In this document: in pieces, positions 33,934 to 43,304 of the stretch
Position numbering within the stretch: the stretch's first letter is position 1
Layout of the letters: the number at the start of each line of letters is the position of its first letter
Source of the DNA: Flavobacterium ajazii
GTDB taxonomy: Bacteria; Bacteroidota; Bacteroidia; Flavobacteriales; Flavobacteriaceae
NCBI RefSeq assembly: GCF_010614725.1
Contig: NZ_JAAEHL010000006.1
Coordinates: forward strand, 248,001 to 312,000
DNA length: 64,000 nt
Direction of reading: 5' to 3'
Made by a program: the position numbers and the translations under genes
Notes under the pieces: generated by a model
Told to the model about the DNA's origin: nothing
Seen by the model: only the letters and a program-made list of their open reading frames with translations
Databases searched by the model: none

Positions 33934-34986
33934 TTATACATCATCAAAATCTACATAAATAGTTTCAGAAGTTGGATGTGCCTGACAGCTAAGCACCAAA
34001 CCATCGGCAATTTCTTTATCGGTTAAGATTGAGTTTTTCGTCATTTCGGCACTACCTTGAGTTATACGGCAAAGACAGCTGCTGCAGATTCCGCCCTGGC
34101 AGGAATACGGAGCGTCAATTCCTTGTTTTAAAGCAGCATCCAAAATAGTCTGTTTTTGAGACATTTCAAAAGTAACTTCGTCATCATCAACTAAAACAGT
34201 GATTTTTGTGTGTCCTTCAAGCGAAGTTTTGATTTCATTTTCCTGAGAAGAAGAAGTGAAAAGTTCAAACTTAATAGCGGAGTCTTTTACGTTTTTCTCT
34301 TTTAAAATTCCGGAAACCGTATTGATCATTTCTTCAGGACCACACAAGTAAAACTTATCAAATTCCAGTTCTTTGTGTTTGTTATTCAGTACAAAATTTA
34401 CCGCCGATTTGTCGATTCTTCCAAACAAAGCGTTTTCAGCTTTAGCCTGACTAAATACATAATGCACAAAAAAACGTCCTACGTATTGCAATTGTAAATC
34501 GTGTAATTCCTGATGGAAAATCGTTTGTTCCGGAGTTTTATTTCCGTAAACCAATACAAATGAACTTTTTGGTTCACTTTTTAAAACCGATTTTATAATC
34601 GAAAGTACAGGAGTAATTCCGCTTCCGGCTGCAAATGCTGCATAATTTTTTTGTCTTTCGGCATCCGGTTCAAAAGTAAATTTCCCTTCAGGATGACCTA
34701 CTTCAAGAACATCGCCTGCTTTTAATTTGGTATTGGCAAATTGTGAGAACAAACCATTTTTAACTGCTTTTACAGCAATACGTAATTCACCGCTTTCAGG
34801 CCCTGAACAAATAGAATAAGCACGACGAATTTCCTGATTGTCAAGAGTTAATTTTAAGTTTATATATTGTCCTGCAATAAATTTATAGTCTGATTTTAGT
34901 TCTTCGGGAACATTAAAAAGGATGGAAACAGCATCGGTAGTTTCTCGTTTTACCTCTTTAATTATGAGTTTTAAGAATGAAGGCAT
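33934..34986 (-). CDS. PaaE-like ferredoxin/flavin oxidoreductase
   Basis: This 350-residue protein has an FAD-binding ferredoxin-reductase domain (about 5-100, RRAYSICSGPESGELRIAVK), a NAD-binding domain (about 105-240, AAGSGITPVLSIIKSVL, YGNKTPEQTIF, YLCGPEEMI) and a C-terminal plant-type [2Fe-2S] domain (about 265-350) with the cysteine motif CQGGICSSCLCR and a fourth Cys in LVLSCQAHP. This is the phenylacetyl-CoA epoxidase reductase (PaaE) and CDP-6-deoxy-hexose reductase type. No paa genes are adjacent, so it may serve another oxygenase or reductase. It is a full-length, cytoplasmic, monocistronic gene. Confidence 0.88.
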   Translation of the reverse strand: MPSFLKLIIKEVKRETTDAVSILFNVPEELKSDYKFIAGQYINLKLTLDNQEIRRAYSICSGPESGELRIAVKAVKNGLFSQFANTKLKAGDVLEVGHPEGKFTFEPDAERQKNYAAFAAGSGITPVLSIIKSVLKSEPKSSFVLVYGNKTPEQTIFHQELHDLQLQYVGRFFVHYVFSQAKAENALFGRIDKSAVNFVLNNKHKELEFDKFYLCGPEEMINTVSGILKEKNVKDSAIKFELFTSSSQENEIKTSLEGHTKITVLVDDDEVTFEMSQKQTILDAALKQGIDAPYSCQGGICSSCLCRITQGSAEMTKNSILTDKEIADGLVLSCQAHPTSETIYVDFDDV

Positions 34987-35073
34987 GATATGATATTTTA
35001 TGCAAAAGTAGCAAACAGCAACTAATTGAGTAGTACTAAATTATTTTTTTTAACTTTTTTTGTAACGTTTCTC

Positions 35074-35081
35074 TACATTTG
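35074..35081 (+). promoter_or_regulatory. Candidate -7 element TACATTTG
   Basis: TACATTTG fits TAnnTTTG and lies 33 bases upstream of the ATG at 35115. An in-frame TTG at 35079 overlaps it, which supports the downstream ATG as the true start. Confidence 0.5.
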
Positions 35082-35114
35082 ATCTCTTACTACAAAACTG
35101 AAAACCAAATAACC

Positions 35115-36575
35115 ATGATTAAAAAGTTTATTTATCTCGAATGGAAAGCCTTTACCAGATCGGCATCTTTTGGTGCTAATTTAGCAATGAAAATCCTGAT
35201 AGGTTTTTTGATGGTCTATTTCTCCATCATTTTTATCGGAATGGGAATAGGAGCATTTTACATCCTAAAGAAAATGAATCTCGAACCTTTGATAACTGTC
35301 AATAAATTTTTGATTTATTATTTTTTATTCGATTTAGTAGTTCGTTTGTTAATGCAGGCTATTCCGGTATTAAATATCAAGCCGTTATTGGTTCTGCCTT
35401 TCAAAAAACCAACAATTGTTCATTTCTCATTAGGCAAAACAGCAATATCATTTTTTAATTGGGCACATGCGCTCTTTTTTGTTCCTTTTTCGGTAGTACT
35501 TATTATTGAAGGCTATGATGTTTTGGGAATTCTTTTTTGGTTTATAGCTGCTTTTTCCGTAGTATATATCAACAATTTTTTGAATATTATTTTGAGTAAT
35601 ATTGATAAATTATTTGTTGTCTTTATCGCAATCACATTGGGTTTGGGGGCCGCACAATATTATAAATTCTTTGATATTACGTCTTTTACCGGACCAGTTT
35701 TTCAGTTATTTTATGATGCTAAAGGACTATTTTTAATTCCGGTTCTGCTATTAATTGGTTTGTATATTTTTACATTCAAATATTTTAAAAACAATTTATT
35801 TTTAGACGCTGGTCTTTCTAAAAAAGAAGATATTGCCACAACAGAAAACCTTGTCTGGTTAAATCAATTCGGGACTTTAGGAACATTTCTAAAAAATGAT
35901 ATAAAATTGATTAAAAGAAACAAAAGATCCAAAACGACAATCTTTATGAGTATTCTCTTTTTGTTTTACGGATTGATCTTTTTTGGTAATTCGCATCAGC
36001 CTGAGGTCATGTATATTTTTGCAGGAATATTTGTTTCTGGTGGATTTTTATTTGTCTTCGGTCAGTTTGTACCAAGCTGGGACAGTTCGTATTATCAACT
36101 CATGATGACACAAAATATTCCATATCGGGGATACATCACTTCAAAATGGTGGCTGGTTGTTATTGCCACTTTTGTTTCGACCATTTTAGCATCATTTTAT
36201 CTTTTTTACGGATGGGAAGTTTATCTGACAATTGTCGTTGGAGCAATTTATAATATCGGAGTCAACTCACATTTAGTACTTCTTGGAGGAGCATTTACCA
36301 AAACTCCAATTGATTTAAGTAATGCCGGAGGAGCTTTTGGTGACAAAAAAGCATTTAATATTAATGCCATGTTACTGACTTTACCAAAATTATTATTGCC
36401 TTTGGGATTGTATGGCCTTGGGCTTTATTTAGGGAATAAAGCTCTTGGATTGTCTTTTGTTGCAGGAGCGGGAATTTTAGGTTTTATTTTTAGAAACAAA
36501 GTTTTTTCGCTTATAGAAAAAAGATATAAAATTGAAAAGTACAGTACGATTAGCGCTTATAAACAAAAGAACTAA
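35115..36575 (+). CDS. DUF5687-type ABC transporter permease
   Basis: This 486-residue inner-membrane protein has about twelve hydrophobic helices and opens MIKKFIYLEWKAFTRSASFG, a start I associate with the DUF5687 permeases of Bacteroidota. It pairs with the ABC ATPase 76 bases downstream. The upstream in-frame TTG at 35079 would lie inside a promoter-like element, so the ATG at 35115 was chosen. The transported substrate is unknown. A short basic loop (LIKRNKRSKT, near 277) lies in the cytoplasmic middle region. Confidence 0.8.
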   Translation: MIKKFIYLEWKAFTRSASFGANLAMKILIGFLMVYFSIIFIGMGIGAFYILKKMNLEPLITVNKFLIYYFLFDLVVRLLMQAIPVLNIKPLLVLPFKKPTIVHFSLGKTAISFFNWAHALFFVPFSVVLIIEGYDVLGILFWFIAAFSVVYINNFLNIILSNIDKLFVVFIAITLGLGAAQYYKFFDITSFTGPVFQLFYDAKGLFLIPVLLLIGLYIFTFKYFKNNLFLDAGLSKKEDIATTENLVWLNQFGTLGTFLKNDIKLIKRNKRSKTTIFMSILFLFYGLIFFGNSHQPEVMYIFAGIFVSGGFLFVFGQFVPSWDSSYYQLMMTQNIPYRGYITSKWWLVVIATFVSTILASFYLFYGWEVYLTIVVGAIYNIGVNSHLVLLGGAFTKTPIDLSNAGGAFGDKKAFNINAMLLTLPKLLLPLGLYGLGLYLGNKALGLSFVAGAGILGFIFRNKVFSLIEKRYKIEKYSTISAYKQKN

Positions 36576-36651
36576 TTAGAAAATGTGCCAATTTGATAAT
36601 GAGATAATTTTATTTGATTAAAAAAACAGATTAACAATTAAACCAAAAGTG

Positions 36652-37347
36652 ATGATAAAAGTAAACCAACTTTCAAAAAAATATAACGGAAATACAGTTT
36701 TAAACATAAACAATCTTGAAATTCCAAAAGGACAAAGTTTTGGCTTAGTGGGAAATAACGGAGCAGGAAAAACTACTTTTTTTAGTTTATTGCTGGACTT
36801 GATTCAGCCTTCAACAGGAAACATTATCAGTAACAATATTCAGGTCAATACAAACGAAAACTGGAAATCTTTTACAGGTTCATTTTTGGATGAAAGTTTT
36901 CTGATAGGTTATTTAACTCCAGAAGAATATTTCTATTTTATCGGAGATTTACGTCATCAGAATAAAGCAGATGTTGATGCTCTATTAGAGCAGCATGAAG
37001 AATTTTTTAACGGAGAAATTTTAAAAAATAAAAAATACCTGCGTGATTTATCAAAAGGTAATCAGAAGAAAGTTGGAATTATCGCAACACTTATTGGTAA
37101 TCCGGAAGTAATTATTCTGGACGAGCCTTTTGCCAATTTAGATCCAACTACAGTAAGCAGGTTAAAAAAAATAATTAAAGAATTAGCCGAAAATCCAAAC
37201 ATTACAGTTTTGGTTTCGAGTCATGATTTACAGCATACAGTTGAGGTTTGTGATCGAATCGTTGCTTTGAATAGAGGAGAAATTGTAAAAGATATTCAGA
37301 CCTCAAAAGAAACCTTACAGGAGTTGGAATCGTTTTTTGCGGTTTAA
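36652..37347 (+). CDS. ABC transporter ATP-binding protein
   Basis: This 231-residue ATPase powers the DUF5687 permease. Walker A (GNNGAGKTT, near 34-42), a signature-type loop LSKGNQKK, Walker B VIILDEPFANLDPTT and the switch histidine in SSHDLQH are all present. The ATG at 36652 is preferred over the GTG three bases before it. It is co-directional with the permease, separated by 76 bases of AT-rich spacer that shows no terminator. The signature carries LSKGN instead of the usual LSGGQ, as is frequent in this subfamily. Confidence 0.92.
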   Translation: MIKVNQLSKKYNGNTVLNINNLEIPKGQSFGLVGNNGAGKTTFFSLLLDLIQPSTGNIISNNIQVNTNENWKSFTGSFLDESFLIGYLTPEEYFYFIGDLRHQNKADVDALLEQHEEFFNGEILKNKKYLRDLSKGNQKKVGIIATLIGNPEVIILDEPFANLDPTTVSRLKKIIKELAENPNITVLVSSHDLQHTVEVCDRIVALNRGEIVKDIQTSKETLQELESFFAV

Positions 37348-37435
37348 ATTTCTATATTTCAAAAAGAAGCGTATTTTTACCAGTCATTATACTAAAAATC
37401 CTTTTTAGAAGTTAAATGATTTAAACTCTTTTCTA

Positions 37436-40060
37436 TTGAAAAAGAATACTCTGAAATATAGTTTTCCTTTTGTCTTTTTGTTTTTTTTGATAGCCTGTTC
37501 TACCAAAAGAGATACTTTTTTAGCCAGAAAATCCCACGCCCTGAGTACAAAATATAACATTTTGTATAATGGCGGAATAGCGCTGGACAAGGGATTAAAA
37601 ACCCTTCAAAATAATGATCAGGACAATTTCTGGGAAATGCTTCCAATCGAAAAAATGCAAATCGATGAAGATATTTCTGAGAAGGAAAAAACCAAAAATC
37701 CGGATTTTGAACTGGCTGAAACAAAAGCGACAAAAGCGATTCAGAAGCATTCAATGAATATTGGCGGAAGAGAAAAAAACACACAGATTGATGAAGCTTA
37801 CCTGATGCTCGGAAAAGCAAGATATTATGATCAGCGCTTTATTCCCGCACTTGAAGCATTCAATTACATTTTATACAAATACCCAAACAGCAGTAATATT
37901 TATACAGCTAAAATTTGGCGTGAAAAAACCAATATGCGTTTAGGAAATGACGCAATTGCAATAAAGAACATCAAACTTTTATTAAAAAACACCGATTTAG
38001 GTAAACAAACATTTTCTGATGCAAATGCTTTGCTGGCTGAGGCATTTTTAAATCTGGAAGAAAAAGATAGTGCTGTTACAAGATTAAAAGTTGCTGAAAA
38101 ATTTTCGAAAATAAATGAACAAAAAGCACGATACCGTTTTATTCTTGGGCAAATGTATCAGGAAGTTGGAAAAAGGGACAGTGCCGTTTATTTTTACAAT
38201 GCGGTAATCGATATGAACCGTAAGGCTGACAGAAAATATATGATGCAGGCGTACGCTAAAAAAGCACAGATGTTTGATTATGAAAACGACAATGATACCA
38301 TTTTTTTAAAGACTTACAACAAGCTGGTTAAAGATCGTGAAAACAGACCTTATTATGATATTCTTTTTTATGAAATGGGAGTTTATTATGATAAAAGAAA
38401 ACAAAAAGAAAATGCTTTAGAGTTCTATAATAAATCATTGGACAGAAATTCAAAAGATTCTTATTTGGTCGCTTCGACTTATAGAAATATAGGTAACATG
38501 TATTTTAAAAATACAGATTATGCTATGGCGGCCAAATATTACGATAGTACATTGGCAAAATTAAATCCTAAAACTAGAGAGTTTATTTTCATCGAAAAAA
38601 ATAGAAAAAATTTAGATGACGTTATCAAATACGAAGCAATAGCAAAACGAAATGACAGTATTATTAAGGTAAAAGGTTTACCTGATCCTGAAAGAAAGCT
38701 GTATTTCGAAAATTATATTGCGGAGTTAAAAAAGAAAGACGAAGCAAAGAAAATTTTAGAAGAAAAAGAGAAAGAACGATTAGCTAATATCGAACAAAAT
38801 ACAAATTCGAATAGCGGGCCTGTAGCTGTTAATCCTCAGTCAGCAGGAAATAACCCTCCTGTAGCTCCTCCGGGTGCCTTCAATCCTCCCTCAGGAAATG
38901 ACGCTGCAAGTACGTTCTATTTTTATAATCCGTCAACGGTTGCGTACGGAAAATTGCAGTTCAAAAAAATGTGGGGCAACAGGGCTCTGGCAAATAACTG
39001 GAGAATGTCTGCTGCAAAAGCAAATGCAAATTTAGCAGAAACAGATGCAATGAATGCACAGCAGGATTCGTTGAATGCTTTGAAAGATGCAGTTGTTATA
39101 GAAAAATACACAACGGAATTTTACGAAAAACAGCTTCCAACTACTCAGGTTGCCATGGACAGTATCGGGAAGGAACGTAATTTTGCGTACTATCAGTTGG
39201 GATTAATTTACAAGGAAAAATTTAAGGAATATGATTTAGCAAGTGGAAAATTTGAACAATTGCTTTTAAATAATCCGGAAGAAAAATGGATTTTACCATC
39301 GATGTATAATTTGTATAAAATTTATCAAATTACAAATCCGGCCAGGGCAGAAAGGATAAAATTTGATATTACGACTAAATATCCGGATTCTAGATATGCC
39401 CAGATTTTAAATAATACAAATCCTGAAAACGGTTCGAATTTATCACCCGATAAGGAATATGAAAAATGGTATAAATTATTTAAGGAAGAACAATATTATA
39501 CTGTTTTAGACAATATTGATAATTTGATTAATCAATACTCAGGAGATGAAATTGTTTCTAAGTTTGAGTTACTGAAGGCAAATACTTTGGCCAAAGCAAA
39601 TGGTTTGGAAGCTTACAAAAAAGGATTGGAAAATGTTGCTGATAATTACCCAAACAGTGAAGAAGGTAAAAGTGCACGCGAAATTTTAGAAAAACAGGTT
39701 CCGGGTCTTGAAAAACTTGATTTTACCACAGTTGACACAAAGAACTGGAAAATTTTATATGTTGTTTCTAATAATGACACTAAAACAGCTAAAAAAATTG
39801 AAGAAGCAATTAAGGTTTTTTTATTGATTGAAAATTTTGAAAGATTGACTACTTCTGTTGATAAATATAATAGGACACAAAGTTTTTTTGTTATCCACGG
39901 TATAAAATCTGAAGCTTATGCCACAGATGTTGCAAAACTTTTAAGAGATGATCAAAAGTATAAAATTGCCCATCCTTTTATTATTATATCAAATGACAAT
40001 TACAAAATAGTTCAGATGAAGAAAAATCTTCAGAATTATTTAGCGCCAAAAAACCCATAA
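37436..40060 (+). CDS. sprE: Type IX secretion/gliding lipoprotein SprE (PorW)
   Basis: This 874-residue outer-membrane-associated lipoprotein is required in Flavobacterium johnsoniae for T9SS and gliding, and its P. gingivalis counterpart is PorW. The start is a TTG at 37436 (MKKNTLKYSF). The signal peptide ends in the lipobox LIAC with C21. The product has an N-terminal block CSTKRDTFLARKSHALSTKY, many TPR helices (about 100-400), a proline/asparagine-rich linker (about 460-490), the conserved FYFYNPSTVAYGKLQFKKMWGNR-type region (quoted in part), and a C-terminal domain. It begins a run of co-directional genes leading to the ATP synthase genes, as I recall for F. johnsoniae. The T9SS cargo proteins in the first 12 kb would depend on this machine. 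Confidence 0.9.
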   Translation: MKKNTLKYSFPFVFLFFLIACSTKRDTFLARKSHALSTKYNILYNGGIALDKGLKTLQNNDQDNFWEMLPIEKMQIDEDISEKEKTKNPDFELAETKATKAIQKHSMNIGGREKNTQIDEAYLMLGKARYYDQRFIPALEAFNYILYKYPNSSNIYTAKIWREKTNMRLGNDAIAIKNIKLLLKNTDLGKQTFSDANALLAEAFLNLEEKDSAVTRLKVAEKFSKINEQKARYRFILGQMYQEVGKRDSAVYFYNAVIDMNRKADRKYMMQAYAKKAQMFDYENDNDTIFLKTYNKLVKDRENRPYYDILFYEMGVYYDKRKQKENALEFYNKSLDRNSKDSYLVASTYRNIGNMYFKNTDYAMAAKYYDSTLAKLNPKTREFIFIEKNRKNLDDVIKYEAIAKRNDSIIKVKGLPDPERKLYFENYIAELKKKDEAKKILEEKEKERLANIEQNTNSNSGPVAVNPQSAGNNPPVAPPGAFNPPSGNDAASTFYFYNPSTVAYGKLQFKKMWGNRALANNWRMSAAKANANLAETDAMNAQQDSLNALKDAVVIEKYTTEFYEKQLPTTQVAMDSIGKERNFAYYQLGLIYKEKFKEYDLASGKFEQLLLNNPEEKWILPSMYNLYKIYQITNPARAERIKFDITTKYPDSRYAQILNNTNPENGSNLSPDKEYEKWYKLFKEEQYYTVLDNIDNLINQYSGDEIVSKFELLKANTLAKANGLEAYKKGLENVADNYPNSEEGKSAREILEKQVPGLEKLDFTTVDTKNWKILYVVSNNDTKTAKKIEEAIKVFLLIENFERLTTSVDKYNRTQSFFVIHGIKSEAYATDVAKLLRDDQKYKIAHPFIIISNDNYKIVQMKKNLQNYLAPKNP

Positions 40061-40063
40061 TCC

Positions 40064-40474
40064 ATGTTTGAAAAAGCAAAGAAAAGCAGCACTGAACTTT
40101 TAGGAAAAACCAACCGAATTGTGGAAGGTACATCTATTGTAGGAGATATTGTTTCAAAAGCCGATTTCAGACTGGATGGTGAACTGATTGGGAATTTTAC
40201 TTCACAAGGAAAATTAGTTATTGGACCGTCTGGAATTATTAAAGGAGAAATTATTTGCCATAATGCAGATATTGAAGGAGAATTTCAGGGAAAATTAAAA
40301 GTTCTGGAAGTACTTAATATAAAAGCTACGGCTCACATCCATGGCGAGGTGGCTGTTGGGAAATTATCTATAGAGCCGGGAGCTGAGTTTACCGCTACTT
40401 GTACTATGCTTACAAATACTAAAGAAGTAACTTTGAAAGATGGAAAAAGAGCCAAACAAGAACCAACGGAATAA
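40064..40474 (+). CDS. Bactofilin (polymer-forming cytoskeletal protein)
   Basis: This 136-residue bactofilin forms non-polar filaments near the membrane. It has a short disordered N-terminus (MFEKAKKSSTELLGKTNRI) and a beta-helix core with the repeating pattern VEGTSIVGDIVSKADFRLDG, IGPSGIIKGEIICHNADIEG, TAHIHGEVAVGKLSIEPGA. It starts three bases after the sprE stop and its 3' end overlaps atpZ by 35 bases in another frame. This packing suggests one transcript from sprE to atpZ. Bactofilins often position envelope machines; a link to SprE is inference. Confidence 0.93.
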   Translation: MFEKAKKSSTELLGKTNRIVEGTSIVGDIVSKADFRLDGELIGNFTSQGKLVIGPSGIIKGEIICHNADIEGEFQGKLKVLEVLNIKATAHIHGEVAVGKLSIEPGAEFTATCTMLTNTKEVTLKDGKRAKQEPTE

Positions 40475-40667
40475 GTGGATAGCACTTATAAATATTCCCA
40501 TTCAGATGGGAGTTATTATTTTTTTGTTTAGCTATCTGGGTACCTGGCTGGACGAAAATCATCCAAGTCAAAAAATCTACTATAATAAGGTATTAGTGAT
40601 GGTTGGGGTTGGTCTTGCTTTATACAATGTAATCCGGCAGGTAAATGAGATTAACAAAACAAAGTAA
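40440..40667 (+). CDS. atpZ: AtpZ/AtpI-type F0F1 ATP synthase assembly protein
   Basis: This 75-residue membrane protein has two transmembrane helices (about 18-36 and 50-65) with the AtpZ/I pattern INIPIQMGVIIFLFSYLGTWLD. It helps c-ring assembly or magnesium handling in other bacteria. It overlaps the bactofilin 3' end by 35 bases in a different frame, implying translational coupling. The next gene is a small multi-pass membrane protein, then atpB, so it sits in the usual place at the head of the ATP synthase cluster. Confidence 0.82.
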   Translation: MEKEPNKNQRNKWIALINIPIQMGVIIFLFSYLGTWLDENHPSQKIYYNKVLVMVGVGLALYNVIRQVNEINKTK

Positions 40668-40723
40668 ATCGCTTTTTAAACAGCTTTAAATAAATGTTGC
40701 ATCTTTGCAGAAAATTATTTCAA

Positions 40724-41116
40724 ATGCTTTTAAAAAAATACAAGCCTGTTTTATATTTATTTTTCATTACTTTTTTTACCTATATAATACATAAGGTAGT
40801 TTTTTCTTTTTTAAAACTTGACGACAGTAATTTTCATTATACAATAGAAATCCTCTACTTAATTTTTTTGGCATTCTCAACGATATTATTAATTGTTATA
40901 GTAAAGTTTCAAAAAGATAAATTTGATAGTATAGGAATGTTTTTTATGTTGGGAACTTTTATTCAAATGTTTTTGTCCTATTTAATATTGAAGCCGATTT
41001 TATCAGATAAAATTCATAACGTATCTGTTGAAAAAATCAACTTTTTTATAACATTTATTTTGTTTTTGTTATTTGAGACGCTTTTAACTGCCCGATTATT
41101 AAATAAAAAGCTATAA
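40724..41116 (+). CDS. Small four-helix membrane protein upstream of atpB (DUF6168-like)
   Basis: This 130-residue protein has four hydrophobic helices (about 10-28, 38-58, 68-88 and 102-122) and basic ends. I recall it as DUF6168, found beside ATP synthase genes in flavobacteria, perhaps a relative of AtpI. An earlier in-frame ATG at 40694 overlaps a promoter-like tract (CATCTTTG near 40700), so the ATG at 40724 is used. Function is inferred only from location. Confidence 0.7.
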   Translation: MLLKKYKPVLYLFFITFFTYIIHKVVFSFLKLDDSNFHYTIEILYLIFLAFSTILLIVIVKFQKDKFDSIGMFFMLGTFIQMFLSYLILKPILSDKIHNVSVEKINFFITFILFLLFETLLTARLLNKKL

Positions 41117-41184
41117 AATAGGGATTCTGTATAACAAGGTTCAAAAATAATTTTTCAGATCCTTTTTAATATTAATAAAAAATG

Positions 41185-41192
41185 TACCTTTG
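41185..41192 (+). promoter_or_regulatory. Promoter -7 element TACCTTTG of the atp operon
   Basis: TACCTTTG is identical to the -7 box of tatA and fits TAnnTTTG. It lies 42 bases upstream of the atpB ATG, and a T-rich stretch lies about 19 bases further upstream in place of a clear -33 TTG. Confidence 0.55.
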
Positions 41193-41234
41193 CACCAAAT
41201 TTTAGAAACGTAAAAAAATAAGATTTTCCACGAT

Positions 41235-42389
41235 ATGGTGATTTCAAACAAACCACTCAGATTTATTCTTGTAGCTTTAGTAGCTTGTCTTCCGGTAATG
41301 GCCTTTGCTAATTCAGAAAAAGACGCTGCACATACTCAAACTGAAGTAGCTCATGAAGGAGCTTCAGAAGGGCATCATGCAGCTGAGCCAACAGATGTAA
41401 AATCTAAGATTAAAGCATTTATTGGTCACCACGTTTTAGATTCTCATGATTTTACTTTAACCCAGGATGATGAAACAGGTAAATATTATGGTTTTCCATT
41501 ACCTGTAATTATTTGGGATAATGGTCTTCAAATTTTTTCTTCTTCAAAATTTAATCATGGACACGCAATAGCTGAATCAAACGGGAACTATTATGTGATT
41601 AATCATCACGATGGTAAAATTTACAAAACAGATGCTGAAGGAACAATTACTGAAGATGAGAAAACTGGTCATCCAACAAATGTGCGTCCTTTAGATTTTT
41701 CAATTACAAAGACAGTAATTTCTATTTTTACAGCAGCACTATTAATGTTTTGGTTATTTTCAAGTTTAGCTAAATCATATGCCAAAAACGGAGGTATTGC
41801 TTCTGGTATTGGAAGAATCTTCGAACCGCTGGTAGTTTACATTCGTGACGAAGTTGCTATTCCAAACATTGGAGAGAAACACTATAAAAAATACATGAGC
41901 TATTTATTGACAATATTCTTCTTTATCTTGTTTTTAAATATTTTTGGATTAACTCCACTAGGAATTAATGCTACAGGTAATTTAACAATTACTTTTTCTT
42001 TAGCGATCCTTACTTTCTTAATTACAAATCTTACAGCAAATAAAAATTACTGGGGTCACATTTTTTGGATGCCAGGTGTACCAAAACCAATGAGAATTAT
42101 TTTGGCACCAATTGAATTGTTAGGAGTTTTTATCAAACCATTTTCATTAATGATTCGTTTGTATGCTAACATCTTTGCTGGTCATATAGTTTTAATGAGT
42201 ATTATTGGATTAATGTTTATCTTTAAAAGCTGGATTGGAAGCAGTTTATCTTTTGGATTATCATTTGTACTTTCTATACTTGAAATTTTAGTTGCCTTTT
42301 TACAAGCCTATATTTTTACAATGCTTTCTGCACTTTATTTTGGTTCGGCTGTAGAAGAGCACCACCACGAAGAAGAAGGTCATCATTAA
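41235..42389 (+). CDS. atpB: ATP synthase F0 subunit a
   Basis: This 384-residue subunit forms the proton half-channels of F0. It has an N-terminal signal-like helix and a periplasmic extension of about 120 residues, rich in histidine and acidic residues, which is larger than in E. coli and usual in Bacteroidota. About six membrane helices follow (from about 160). The essential arginine is in the block FIKPFSLMIRLYANIFAGH. It ends in a histidine/glutamate tail. It is the first gene of atpBEFHAG. Confidence 0.93.
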   Translation: MVISNKPLRFILVALVACLPVMAFANSEKDAAHTQTEVAHEGASEGHHAAEPTDVKSKIKAFIGHHVLDSHDFTLTQDDETGKYYGFPLPVIIWDNGLQIFSSSKFNHGHAIAESNGNYYVINHHDGKIYKTDAEGTITEDEKTGHPTNVRPLDFSITKTVISIFTAALLMFWLFSSLAKSYAKNGGIASGIGRIFEPLVVYIRDEVAIPNIGEKHYKKYMSYLLTIFFFILFLNIFGLTPLGINATGNLTITFSLAILTFLITNLTANKNYWGHIFWMPGVPKPMRIILAPIELLGVFIKPFSLMIRLYANIFAGHIVLMSIIGLMFIFKSWIGSSLSFGLSFVLSILEILVAFLQAYIFTMLSALYFGSAVEEHHHEEEGHH

Positions 42390-42475
42390 AATCGGATTTT
42401 AGGATTTGGATGATTAGTAATCTAAATTCAAAAATCTATAATCAATTGAATGTTTAATTTTTAATTATATATATT

Positions 42476-42667
42476 ATGGAAATTCCAAATATTATTGGAG
42501 CAGGATTAATCGTAATCGGAGCAGCATTAGGAATTGGTAGAATCGGTGGTTCAGCAATGGACGCTATCGCTCGTCAGCCAGAAGCTTCTGGAAAAATCCA
42601 AACAGCTATGCTTATCGCTGCTGCACTTATTGAAGGTATTGGTTTCGCTGCGTTATTCGCATCTTAA
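42476..42667 (+). CDS. atpE: ATP synthase F0 subunit c
   Basis: This 63-residue protein is a two-helix hairpin that builds the c-ring. The polar loop RQPEASGK is conserved, and the ion-binding carboxylate is E53 in LIEGIGF. The residue after it is glycine, and I see none of the extra ligands typical of sodium-type rings, so proton coupling is expected. It is smaller than E. coli c (79 residues) because the N-terminal part is shorter. It lies 86 bases after atpB. Confidence 0.95.
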   Translation: MEIPNIIGAGLIVIGAALGIGRIGGSAMDAIARQPEASGKIQTAMLIAAALIEGIGFAALFAS

Positions 42668-42799
42668 TTAAAACAAAAATGTGAACAATAGTTGCAACGG
42701 TTGGTTGTAACTATTGTTTTAAAAATTAATACATTAAAATTGCTTTTAATTAATTGCAATTATAAAAAGACAAAATTTAAAAATTTATAATCATATATA

Positions 42800-43300
42800 A
42801 TGGATAAGTTAATAAATCAGTTTGAGTTCGGTTTGTTTTTCTGGCAAGTAATTATTTTTGTTGGATTAATTCTTTTGTTGAAAAAATTTGCATGGAAACC
42901 AATTCTTGATGCAGTAAACGAAAGAGAGCAAGGAATTAAAGATGCGTTGCTTTCTGCAGAAAATGCAAGAAAAGAAATGGAAAACCTTCAGGCAGATAAT
43001 CAAAGAATTTTGAATGAAGCCCGTGCAGAACGTGATGCGATGTTGAAAGAAGCTCGCGAAATGAAAGAGAAAATGATAGCTGATTCTAAAAACGAAGCTC
43101 AGGCACAAGGTCAAAAAATGATCGTACAGGCTAAAGCAGCTATCGAAAGTGAAAAGAATGCTGCAATGGCAGAATTGAAATCTCAGGTTTCAACTTTATC
43201 ATTAAGTATTGCTGAAAAATTATTGAAAGAAGAACTATCTAACAAAGAATCTCAAACTAAATTAGTTGAGAAAATGTTAGGTGACGTAAAGTTAAACTAA
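42800..43300 (+). CDS. atpF: ATP synthase F0 subunit b
   Basis: This 166-residue stator subunit has one N-terminal transmembrane helix (about 10-28) and a long alanine/glutamate/lysine-rich coiled coil (about 35-165), with the expected NEREQGIKDALLSAENARKEM opening. It links the membrane part to delta and alpha. It is followed four bases later by atpH. Confidence 0.95.
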   Translation: MDKLINQFEFGLFFWQVIIFVGLILLLKKFAWKPILDAVNEREQGIKDALLSAENARKEMENLQADNQRILNEARAERDAMLKEAREMKEKMIADSKNEAQAQGQKMIVQAKAAIESEKNAAMAELKSQVSTLSLSIAEKLLKEELSNKESQTKLVEKMLGDVKLN

Positions 43301-43304
43301 GATT

